Part shown: positions 25,132 through 32,165 of the stretch, one piece after another
How the letters are laid out: the number at the start of each line of letters is the position of its first letter
Numbering within the stretch: the stretch's first letter is position 1
Source: Chloroflexota bacterium
GTDB lineage: Bacteria > Chloroflexota > Anaerolineae > Anaerolineales > Villigracilaceae
Length of the DNA stretch: 64,000 bases
NCBI GenBank assembly: GCA_023459215.1
Contig: JAEWVF010000026.1
Location: 5,437-69,436, forward strand
Direction of reading: 5' to 3'
Made by a program: the position numbers and the translations under genes
The notes under the pieces: generated by a model
Databases searched by the model: none
Seen by the model: only the letters and a program-made list of their open reading frames with translations
What the model was told of the DNA's origin: nothing

Positions 25132-27396
25132 CTAAGGGATTAAATCTTGTGTTTCAAGTTCGCGGACGAAATTTTCGCCCCAGGCTGAGCCTTTGATGTA
25201 GAACACGCCCGGCTGGCCGAGCGGGGCCGGGACGCTGATGGTTTGCCCACCCTGGTAGGTTTGTCCGCTCCAGACATGCACCCATTCGCCGGCGGGCAGG
25301 TAGAGCGTGACTTCGCTCGCGCCTGCCTCGGTGACGGGGGCGATCATGAAGTCGGGCCCGAGCATGAACTGCTGGGAGGTGATGCTCCAGGTCTGCGGAT
25401 CGGCAGGGTAGTGGATGAAGGGATGGCGTACAACCGGCAGCCCGTTTGCGGACGCCTCGGCCACCAGGGTTTTGCGATACGCGAACAGAGCGGCATAGAT
25501 TTTCGACCAACGCGCGAAGGCATCCAGGGTTTCTTCGTTTGAATAGAATTGGGCGTTGTTTTCGGGTTGGTTGCCCTCGTGGGTGCGGAAGAGGGTCGTG
25601 AAAGCGTTCAGTTCCATCCAACGCAGGAGCAATTCTTTCGAACGGTGGTAATTCTTGAGCGGATTGGTAATCGTCGTGTAGCCGCCGATGTCGCTGTGGT
25701 TGAAGGCCAGGCCCGAAAGCCCGCCGCTGTTCAACCCGGTGACAGCGCTTTTGATGCCATCCTCGGCGCTCCACGAAACCATCTGGTCCCCGGCCCAGAA
25801 CAGGGTCGAGAAGCGCGGCGAATTGGTGTACCCCGCCCGGCTGAAAAAGATTAGCTCTTGCTCGGGATAGTTTTCAACAATGGCGCGGTTGAGCGAGGCC
25901 CAACCGACCGGCCAGCGGTTGTGCAGGGTGGCCGCCGGGGCGCCGTTGGCTACCACCGCATCGTAGGGCAGCGACTCGCCGAAGTCGGCCATCCAGCCGG
26001 AAGCGCCGGAGCCGAGCACGTTCTCCTCGATCACGCTCAGCAGCCAGTAAACGGCCTGCGAGTTGGTCAGGTCGACCATGCCGTATTTGAAGCTGGTGTT
26101 GAGCACCAGGTAGGGTTCGCCCTGCGGATTTTTGACCAGGTAGCCGTTGTCGAGCGCTTCCTGGAACAGGTTGCGGCGCGCGTTCGGCTTTTCGGACACA
26201 TCCACCAGATACGGGTTGAGATAAACCATGATCCGTATCCCGCTTTCGTTCAGGTCGCTGACCATTTCGTCCCAGCCGGGATAGCGCTCATCGTCCACTT
26301 CCCAGTTCCACCACAATTGTTTGCCGAAAGAAGTCGTGCGCTGTCCGGACCAGTCTTGCAGCCAGAAGGCGCTGACGGGGGTATCGCGTTCAGTTAGTTG
26401 GCCCCATACCTGGCGGACCTTTTCTGTCCCGCCCTGCATGCCGACGATTGCGCCGCGATGAACCCAATCGGGCAAAGCTTTCATGCGCCCGGTCAGTCCG
26501 CTGTATTGTTCGATGATTTTGGCCGGGCTTTCGCCGTCGAAAACGGTTGCAACAATGGTGCCGCCATAAGCCATCACCTGGACTTGTTCGGGCTGGCGCA
26601 GGTCGAACTGGCTGTAGCCGTCATTTTGCAGCAACAGGGCGCGCATCTGGCTGGTCATGTAAAAGGGGATTGGCAGGTAGGTGCTGAAGGCGTTCCCACC
26701 CGCGCCGCCGTTGGTCAGGTTTGCGCCGGTGGTGATCGGTTCTTCGCCGCGCCCAACGCCCTGTTCGCTGACCCAGATTGGCACTTTACGGCCTTTCATA
26801 TCGAAGTAGGTGAACTGTTCGCCAAATCCGAAGAAATGTTCTTCGGCGCTGCTGGCGTAGGTCAGGAAGATGCGGTTGAATTTGTCGGAGGCTTGCAGGG
26901 TTTGCGGGTCTTGCAGCCACAAACTGATATCGACCGTATTGCTCTGCTTGCCGGGCGCAAAATAAAGGTTGTAAAGCACACTTTCGCCGTTTGCGCAGAA
27001 CAGGCGGCCACTCAGGGTCATCGATTTTTCGGCTTCGTTGTCCGTAATCATCTCGACGCGTTGCTCGGGGCAGAGCACCTGCCAGTTATCGTCGAAAAAG
27101 AACATGCCGCGTTGTTCTTTGACACTTTCCTTGCCTCGCGCTGCGCCGACAAAGGCTTGGCTGGCAACAGTTTGCCACAGGATTTTCCCGGACTGGTTGC
27201 GCAAGGTGAGCTGTCCGCTGGTATCATTCTGCCATTCGACCTGGTAGTTATCGCCGACCAACGAGATTCCATCCGGCGCGCCGCTTTTCAGCGCGGAAAG
27301 GCTTCCGCCCAGTGGATAATTTTCCGCGCGGGCCAGTCGGCCAATGCCGATACCAAACAGGATTACCACCACAAACAGGGCTAAGATGCGTTTCAT
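25132..27396 (-). CDS. Secreted GH31 glycosidase, sulfoquinovosidase-like
   Basis: 754 aa. N-terminal signal peptide or anchor (MKRILALFVVVILFGIGIGR). The catalytic GH31 domain carries nucleophile Asp471 in GWMADFGE and acid/base Asp537 in FWAGDQMVSW. The surroundings (IVGMQGGTE, FWLQDWSGQRTTSFGK, NHSDIGGYTT, RTHEGNQP) match YihQ-type sulfoquinovosidases far better than ordinary alpha-glucosidases. From recalled alignments, the substrate-binding set QQRWY of E. coli YihQ reads Q321, Q347, Q360, W363, Y573 here, so the Arg that contacts the sulfonate is Gln. Substrate therefore uncertain. Unlike YihQ it appears to be exported. Confidence 0.82.
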   Translation of the reverse strand: MKRILALFVVVILFGIGIGRLARAENYPLGGSLSALKSGAPDGISLVGDNYQVEWQNDTSGQLTLRNQSGKILWQTVASQAFVGAARGKESVKEQRGMFFFDDNWQVLCPEQRVEMITDNEAEKSMTLSGRLFCANGESVLYNLYFAPGKQSNTVDISLWLQDPQTLQASDKFNRIFLTYASSAEEHFFGFGEQFTYFDMKGRKVPIWVSEQGVGRGEEPITTGANLTNGGAGGNAFSTYLPIPFYMTSQMRALLLQNDGYSQFDLRQPEQVQVMAYGGTIVATVFDGESPAKIIEQYSGLTGRMKALPDWVHRGAIVGMQGGTEKVRQVWGQLTERDTPVSAFWLQDWSGQRTTSFGKQLWWNWEVDDERYPGWDEMVSDLNESGIRIMVYLNPYLVDVSEKPNARRNLFQEALDNGYLVKNPQGEPYLVLNTSFKYGMVDLTNSQAVYWLLSVIEENVLGSGASGWMADFGESLPYDAVVANGAPAATLHNRWPVGWASLNRAIVENYPEQELIFFSRAGYTNSPRFSTLFWAGDQMVSWSAEDGIKSAVTGLNSGGLSGLAFNHSDIGGYTTITNPLKNYHRSKELLLRWMELNAFTTLFRTHEGNQPENNAQFYSNEETLDAFARWSKIYAALFAYRKTLVAEASANGLPVVRHPFIHYPADPQTWSITSQQFMLGPDFMIAPVTEAGASEVTLYLPAGEWVHVWSGQTYQGGQTISVPAPLGQPGVFYIKGSAWGENFVRELETQDLIP

Positions 27397-27429
27397 GAAT
27401 CTCTCCGGGAGATATGCTTTGGGGTTGGA

Positions 27430-27918
27430 TTAATCGCGCGGTGAGTTTTCCCGGCCAATCGGCGCGAAGCGGGCGCCGGTCAGGTGGGCCAGGTCGGCTG
27501 GGGCCAGGCGGATGTTCAATCCGCGCTGACCGCCCGAAACATGGATTTCAGCCCGCTGTTGGCCAGATGCATCGATCACGACCTGGAATCCTTTGTTAAT
27601 CAACGCCAGGGGTGAAATGCCGCCGGCTTGCAGGCCGGTCAGCGCTTCGGCTTCCTTCTCGGTTGGCAGGTGCACTTTTTTCTCGCCCAGGGCGGTTGCC
27701 AGTTGCTTCAAATCCAATTCGCTGCTGCCGGGAATAACGGCCAGGATCGGTTTGCCGCGCTCGCGTTTGACCACAATCGTTTTGAAGATTAACTCGAGCG
27801 GCACACCCAGGAAATCTGCCGTGCCTTGTGCGCTTAACTTTTCAGCGGGCGTTTCGAAGGCAGTGTAGTTTATTTTGTGTGCATCCAGATAACGGGTGAT
27901 GTTGTTGACAGGGGCCAT
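27430..27918 (-). CDS. ybaK: YbaK/EbsC-type aminoacyl-tRNA deacylase
   Basis: 162 aa, matching YbaK in length. Conserved segments are FKTIVV around the catalytic lysine region, GEKKVHLPTEKEAEALTG and GGISPLALI. Members of this group hydrolyse mischarged Cys-tRNA(Pro) in trans as a proofreading step. A weak purine-rich segment precedes the ATG. Thirty-three nt separate it from the GH31 gene downstream on the same strand, so it may head the envelope gene run, though the functions do not suggest a link. Confidence 0.88.
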   Translation of the reverse strand: MAPVNNITRYLDAHKINYTAFETPAEKLSAQGTADFLGVPLELIFKTIVVKRERGKPILAVIPGSSELDLKQLATALGEKKVHLPTEKEAEALTGLQAGGISPLALINKGFQVVIDASGQQRAEIHVSGGQRGLNIRLAPADLAHLTGARFAPIGRENSPRD

Positions 27919-28004
27919 GATTTTCTCTTTTTCCTGGTTCCAGTGCTAGCATTATAGCCAAAAACGAAGGCGAATAGCATAAGTTTTCGGATAGAGATTA
28001 AACA

Positions 28005-28039
28005 CAACTTCCCCGCCTGGGCAACTGACGGGGAAGTTG
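28005..28039 (-). terminator. Probable terminator of the hdr-mvh operon
   Basis: Perfect 11-bp stem CAACTTCCCCG/CGGGGAAGTTG (28005-28015 with 28029-28039) with a 13-nt loop, 15 nt beyond the stop codon of the last operon gene. The following minus-strand T-run is short (TGTTT), so the strength is uncertain. Confidence 0.55.
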
Positions 28040-28054
28040 GCAGGGATGAACGAT

Positions 28055-28513
28055 TTATTTCTGTTCGATCACGATTTGGGCGCGGGCATCGTTAAGCCGG
28101 GTCATCAGGGCCTGCGCAACAGCCGTCATGAACTCGAAACCCATCTTGGCATCCAACTCAAAAGCGGCGCGTAGGGCTTTGGCATCGATTTTGATTGCCT
28201 GCACCTTCCCGTTTGCTACCACGCTGGTGGTGTAGATGTGCGGCTGGATCAGGGCTGAGATGCCGAAAATCTCGCCAGGATTAATCTCACCGGCGTACAG
28301 CTTTTTGTAGCCCTCGCGCTCGTCGACGATGAAGTAGTTCGAAGCGTTACCGCCTATCATGAAGTAGAGAAAATCAGCCTTTTGTTTGACGGTCAAAATC
28401 TCCGCGCCTTCCTCAAACTTGACTTCATCGGAGATCATGGCGACAGCCTTCAAGCCGCTATCATCGAGAAAACCGAAAAACGAATAACGGCGTAGTACTT
28501 CGGGAGAGATCAT
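28055..28513 (-). CDS. Stand-alone cyclic-nucleotide-binding-fold protein
   Basis: 152 aa, a single CRP-type cNMP-binding beta-barrel (EEGAEILTVKQKADFLYFMIGG; GEINPGEIFGISALIQPHIY; TSVVANGKVQAIKID) with a C-terminal helix. There is no helix-turn-helix or enzyme domain. The phosphate-binding cassette lacks the Glu and Arg that hold the cyclic phosphate in CRP, so classical cAMP binding is doubtful and another ligand or a redox role is possible. The ATG overlaps the TGA of the hydrogenase protease gene by four bases. Being the last gene of the hydrogenase operon suggests a sensor or adaptor for that complex. Confidence 0.8.
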   Translation of the reverse strand: MISPEVLRRYSFFGFLDDSGLKAVAMISDEVKFEEGAEILTVKQKADFLYFMIGGNASNYFIVDEREGYKKLYAGEINPGEIFGISALIQPHIYTTSVVANGKVQAIKIDAKALRAAFELDAKMGFEFMTAVAQALMTRLNDARAQIVIEQK

Positions 28514-29073
28514 GGTTGGACTCCTTCCTGCGATTTGAGCAGGGTGAAAACTTTTTCTACCGCAATCGGCACGGCGGCGGCGATCGCGGGGGTCAGTTCT
28601 TCGGTGAAATCGTAAATATGGGCGGCTTCGATGGCTACAATCTGGATGTCCTCGTCACGGGGCAGGTCGGCCCCCATGCTTCGTCCCAGTTTAAGGGCCG
28701 CTTTCAGCGAAAGGTCGTGGGCCGAGGCGCTGTGGCCGTGCAGCAGGTCCTCGAGCGAATCCAGGCTGAAGCTGACCACCTCGCCCTGAGCGTGCTGGCC
28801 GGTGTTGAGCGAATCGACCAGGACGACGCGCTCGTAACCGACCATCTGCTCCATCAGCGCGATTCCAGCCAGGGCCAGGCATTCGACTTTTATATCCCCC
28901 ACCTTCTCCTCTCTGCCCCCCTTCATCCCCCCAGTTTCGCGTAGATCAGCAAAATTAGGGGGAGACGAGGGGGGTGCGGTCAGGATTTTCTCCACCTCCT
29001 GCGCCACCACCCAGCCGACACCGTCGTCGCCGAGAATGGGGTTGCCGAGGCCGATGATCAGGGTTTTGGTCAT
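28510..29073 (-). CDS. Hydrogenase maturation endopeptidase (HyaD/HycI family)
   Basis: 187 aa. The signature GLGNPILGDDGVGWVVAQEVE is near the N-terminus. Nickel-contacting acidic and His residues are visible as the Glu of AQEVE, the Asp of VLVDSLNTG and the His of HSASAHDLSL. The enzyme trims the C-terminal extension of the NiFe large subunit after nickel insertion; its substrate should be the mvhA product just upstream. Residues ~33-58 (TAPPSSPPNFADLRETGG and onward) are an insertion encoded by a GC-rich palindrome (28916-28974), unlike the compact family. Downstream it overlaps the cyclic-nucleotide-fold gene. Confidence 0.85.
   Translation of the reverse strand: MTKTLIIGLGNPILGDDGVGWVVAQEVEKILTAPPSSPPNFADLRETGGMKGGREEKVGDIKVECLALAGIALMEQMVGYERVVLVDSLNTGQHAQGEVVSFSLDSLEDLLHGHSASAHDLSLKAALKLGRSMGADLPRDEDIQIVAIEAAHIYDFTEELTPAIAAAVPIAVEKVFTLLKSQEGVQP
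28900..28977 (-). repeat. In-frame palindromic insertion inside the hydrogenase protease gene
   Basis: About 26 codons with arms CCCCCCTTCATCCCCCC (28916-28932) and GGGGGAGACGAGGGGGG (28958-28974), imperfectly complementary over 17 positions, and a 25-nt centre containing TTTCGCGTAGATCAGC. The frame stays open through it. It interrupts the loop between the first strand-helix unit and the next conserved strand. Confidence 0.6.
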
Positions 29074-29079
29074 GGCGAT

Positions 29080-29160
29080 AATCGTTACTCGTTACTCGAT
29101 ATTTGATACTCGATGTTCCAAGCTCGAATATCTATTCTCTTAATATCGAATTTCGAAATC
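29080..29160 (-). repeat. TCGA-word low-complexity spacer
   Basis: The gap between the protease gene and mvhA consists of repeated variants of TCGAATATC, CGATATT, ACTCGTTACTCG and TTCGAAAT. CGATATT (29097-29103) and AATATCG (29142-29148) are complementary. The same words recur at 36731-36791 and 38828-38896. Confidence 0.6.
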
Positions 29161-30630
29161 CTAATCCACAAACTGTTTAATCACATCCACCACCTGGCCG
29201 TCCTTGTCATGGATTTTGACTTCCAGCGGCATCTGGCCGGGCAGCGAGTGGGTGGCGCAGCCGAAGCACGGGTCGTAGGCGCGGAAAGCCATCTCGACCA
29301 TGTTGAGCAATCCCTCGTTGACCTTGCCGCCTTTGATCAGGTTGCGGGCGGCCTTGTTGGTCGACATCTGGATGGGCGCATAGTTGTTGGTTGTGCCGAC
29401 AATCAGGTTGACCTTGGTCAGGATGCCGCGCTCGTCGGTGGTGTAGTGATGAGTGAGCGTGCCGCGCGGAGCCTCGACGATGCCCACGCCCTCGGTCGGT
29501 TTCTCGGTTGGGACTTTGTGGACGTTTGGCGAGGTGATTTCGGGGTCGGTAGCCAGTTCCACCCAATGTTCGGCGGCGTAGAGCAGTTCGACCAGCCGTG
29601 CCCAGTGAATGGCCAGCCGCTGGTGGACGGGTTTGCCGCCCAGGGTGGCGTACATTTCCTCGTAGGCTTCCTGCGCGCGCGGGGTGGCCATGCCATCGGA
29701 GGCATTCAGGCGCGAGAGCGGGGTGGCCATGTAAACGCCTGAATCCTTGCCGTCGGTGAAACCCTTCCAGCCGACATTCTTGAGATACGGGAATTTGAGA
29801 TAGGTCCACGGTTCGACGCGTTCGGCGATATGGTCAAGATATTCGTGCGGGGCATACTTGCAGAACTCTTTGCCGTCCGGGTCGACCACGCGCACCTTGC
29901 CATCGTAGAAATTGACCTTGTTATTGGCGTCCACCAGGCCCATGTAGTAGGTTTTGTGGGTGTATACGTCACCGACAATCAGGTCAAGGTAGGTTTTGTT
30001 GGCCAAAACAATGTCTTTGAAGGCCTGGATGCTGAACAGGGCAAAATCAATCGCCCAGCGCCCCATTTCTTCGATGTTTTTACGTTCTTCTTCGCTGAGC
30101 ATCTTGGTGATGCCGCCGGGGATGCTGGTGGCCGGGTGGACTTTGCGCCCGCCGATGATTTCCACCGTATTGTGGCCGTATTTGCGCATCTGGATGACCT
30201 TACTGCCAATTTCCAGCCCGACCTTGTGGATGACACCGAGAATATTGCGTTCGGCTACCGGCGCATCCGGCCCGACGATGAAGTCCGGCCCGCCCAGGGC
30301 ATAGAAATGGGTGGTGTGATCCGTGGCATAAAAAGCCATATAGAGCAGTTCGCGCAGCAGTTTGGCCGTGCGCGGCGGGTCGACGTGGTAAACGGCGTCC
30401 GCGGCCTTGGCAGCAGCCATGTGGTGCGCTTCGGGGCAGACGCCGCAGATGCGGTTGGTCAGCAGCGGCATTTCCTCCACCGGGCGGCCCACGCAAAAGC
30501 GCTCGAATCCGCGCAGTTCGGGAATCTGGAAGTAGGAATTGGCGACATCGCCCTGGTCATCGAGGAAGATGTCAATTTTGCCGTGACCTTCGAGCCGGGT
30601 GATTGGGTCAATGGTAATTCTTTGGGTCAT
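29161..30630 (-). CDS. mvhA: NiFe hydrogenase large subunit (group 3c, F420-non-reducing type)
   Basis: 489 aa. Nickel-iron site ligands are in RICGVCPEAHH (L1) and DPCFGCATH (L2). A C-terminal peptide of 28 residues follows the last motif and should be removed by the protease encoded downstream. It oxidises or produces H2 and passes electrons through the small subunit to the MvhD and Hdr modules. The start at MTQRITIDPITRLEGHGK is supported by GGAGGCAACT; the extended frame upstream enters a repeat. The gene lies after mvhG, with a hairpin of repeated GCAGAATG words between them. Confidence 0.93.
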   Translation of the reverse strand: MTQRITIDPITRLEGHGKIDIFLDDQGDVANSYFQIPELRGFERFCVGRPVEEMPLLTNRICGVCPEAHHMAAAKAADAVYHVDPPRTAKLLRELLYMAFYATDHTTHFYALGGPDFIVGPDAPVAERNILGVIHKVGLEIGSKVIQMRKYGHNTVEIIGGRKVHPATSIPGGITKMLSEEERKNIEEMGRWAIDFALFSIQAFKDIVLANKTYLDLIVGDVYTHKTYYMGLVDANNKVNFYDGKVRVVDPDGKEFCKYAPHEYLDHIAERVEPWTYLKFPYLKNVGWKGFTDGKDSGVYMATPLSRLNASDGMATPRAQEAYEEMYATLGGKPVHQRLAIHWARLVELLYAAEHWVELATDPEITSPNVHKVPTEKPTEGVGIVEAPRGTLTHHYTTDERGILTKVNLIVGTTNNYAPIQMSTNKAARNLIKGGKVNEGLLNMVEMAFRAYDPCFGCATHSLPGQMPLEVKIHDKDGQVVDVIKQFVD

Positions 30631-30644
30631 AGTTGCCTCCGAGA

Positions 30645-30709
30645 AATGCAGAATGTAGAATGCAGATTGCAGAATTTCATTCCGCATTCATCATTCTGCA
30701 TTCTGCATT
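30645..30709 (-). repeat. Intercistronic inverted repeat, GCAGAATG words
   Basis: AATGCAGAATGTAGAATG (30645-30662) pairs with CATTCTGCATTCTGCATT (30692-30709) with one mismatch in 18; the centre contains further GCAGATTGCAGAA and CATTCCGCATTCAT variants. It fills the mvhG-mvhA gap and includes the mvhG stop codon. Confidence 0.75.
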
Positions 30710-31691
30710 ATTTCTTCCACGCCTTCGTGCTGGCTCGTAGCAACGAATCGGCCAGGTTGAAGCGGTAGAACTGCCCGGTCGGGTCGGGGATGCCGTCCAG
30801 GATGCGTTCGATTTCTGCCGGTTCGGTGGAGTCGACAACCGAGGCAAAGGATGTGATCAGGCGCGCACCGTAGTCGAGCACGCCCTCAGCCGGGCCGTAA
30901 CAGCCGATGCACTGCGCCCCAACCGAGGGGCAGCGCGCATTACAGCCGGAGCGGGTCGCCGGGCCGTTGCAGGGCACACCCTGCTCGAGAATGCACAGTT
31001 CCGGGTCGAGCGGGGCCACTTCCTGGATGCGGTGGAAGGCGCTGATGTGTTTGACATCCCGTTTGCGTTTGCACTCATCGCAGACAGTCGAGTTGCCCGC
31101 GCCGATGACCGCGCCCTTGGGCGGCAGTTCGGCTTTGCTCTGCAAGACCTGGATGACCAGGTTGATGACCGCCGCAATCTGGTGGCTTTCAGGCGGACAG
31201 CCGGGCATGTAATAGTCCACGTCCACGACCTGGGCCAGGGTTTTCAGCACGGGTTTCATGGCTGGCAGGGTTAGCTCACCTTCCGGGACACGGAAAACAG
31301 GCTGCGGGTGGATGTTCTCGGGGTTGACCGTCGAAACGGTGTGGTAGGCGGTGGCGAAAATCTCATCGATGCCGGAAAGGTTGGCCAGTCCGGGGATACA
31401 TCCCTCTGTGGCGCAAGAGCCGAAGGCAACCAGGATTTGCGATTTGCGGCGCAGCAGGTGGGCCAGGTGTTCGTTTTCCTCGGTGCGGATGCCGCCGTTC
31501 CACAGGGTCAGCAGGATGGATTTGTCCTCCATCGCTTCGACATCCTGGTATTTGGCGTCCATGGCGACCGGCCAGAAAACCACGTCGAAGTTGGCGTCCA
31601 CATCCAGGATGGTTTCATGGGTGTTCAGCACGGCGATTTCACAGCCGCCGCAGGAGGCGGCCCAATACATGGCGAATTTCGGCTTACTCAT
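30708..31691 (-). CDS. mvhG: NiFe hydrogenase small subunit (MvhG-like)
   Basis: 327 aa. The proximal iron-sulfur cluster motif ASCGGCE is at residues ~9-15 and FGSCATEGCIPG follows. CPPESHQ is the GCPP element. The C-terminal half has many further cysteines (CDECKRKRD; CNARCPSVGAQCIGCYG) for additional clusters. It relays electrons from the NiFe site. No twin-arginine signal is present, so it is cytoplasmic. The start at MSKPKFAMYW overlaps the mvhD stop by ATGA; a longer upstream frame is discarded. Confidence 0.92.
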   Translation of the reverse strand: MSKPKFAMYWAASCGGCEIAVLNTHETILDVDANFDVVFWPVAMDAKYQDVEAMEDKSILLTLWNGGIRTEENEHLAHLLRRKSQILVAFGSCATEGCIPGLANLSGIDEIFATAYHTVSTVNPENIHPQPVFRVPEGELTLPAMKPVLKTLAQVVDVDYYMPGCPPESHQIAAVINLVIQVLQSKAELPPKGAVIGAGNSTVCDECKRKRDVKHISAFHRIQEVAPLDPELCILEQGVPCNGPATRSGCNARCPSVGAQCIGCYGPAEGVLDYGARLITSFASVVDSTEPAEIERILDGIPDPTGQFYRFNLADSLLRASTKAWKK

Positions 31692-32152
31692 GCGGCCACC
31701 TCCAGGGCGGGTTCGGGCTGGTGTTCGGTTTGTTCGTCCCATTTGGGCCAGTTGAGCGGCCCCAGGGCGCGGATTTCCTCGACCAGCTTGGTGATTTCTT
31801 CGGCCAGGTGTACGCCCTCAGCGGCGCTGGCCCAAACCAGTTTGACGCGCCCCGGTTCGATGCCCAGCCCGGCCAGGGTGCGGCGCAGGAGCAGGAAACG
31901 GCGCAGGGCCTTGTAATTCTGGTCGATGTAATGGCATTCGCCGGGGTGGCAGCCGGTAATCATGACACCGTCTGCGCCGCCGGCCAGGGCCTTCATGACA
32001 AAGGTCGGATCCATGCGGCCTGAACACATCAGGCGCACCAGGCGCACGTTCGGCGGATATTTTACGCGGGCAGTCCCGGCCAGGTCGGCGGCGCGGTAAC
32101 TGCACCAGTTACAGGTGAAACCAATGATGGTGGGTTCAAATTTTTCGCTCAT
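31688..32152 (-). CDS. mvhD: MvhD/FlpD-type iron-sulfur electron carrier
   Basis: 154 aa, PF02662 family. Cysteine motifs: TCNWCSYRAADLAG, RLMCSGRMDP and TGCHPGECHY, which hold a [2Fe-2S] cluster and pass electrons from MvhAG to HdrA. The tail is Pro/Glu-rich (EHQPEPALEVAA) and probably disordered. It lies between hdrA and mvhG, overlapping the latter, with 13 nt after the hdrA stop. Such mvhD-hdrA-mvhG order is common in operons for hydrogen-dependent electron bifurcation. Confidence 0.92.
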   Translation of the reverse strand: MSEKFEPTIIGFTCNWCSYRAADLAGTARVKYPPNVRLVRLMCSGRMDPTFVMKALAGGADGVMITGCHPGECHYIDQNYKALRRFLLLRRTLAGLGIEPGRVKLVWASAAEGVHLAEEITKLVEEIRALGPLNWPKWDEQTEHQPEPALEVAA

Positions 32153-32165
32153 CGTGTTCTCCTGT

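Noticed and set aside
26398..27384. Open frame of ~330 codons opposite the GH31 gene
   Set aside because: Shadow frame; the GH31 gene on the other strand is intact and recognisable.
30645..30709. CRISPR-like or direct repeat array in the mvhG-mvhA gap
   Set aside because: Units are too short and irregular, arranged as an inverted repeat without unique spacers; no cas genes.
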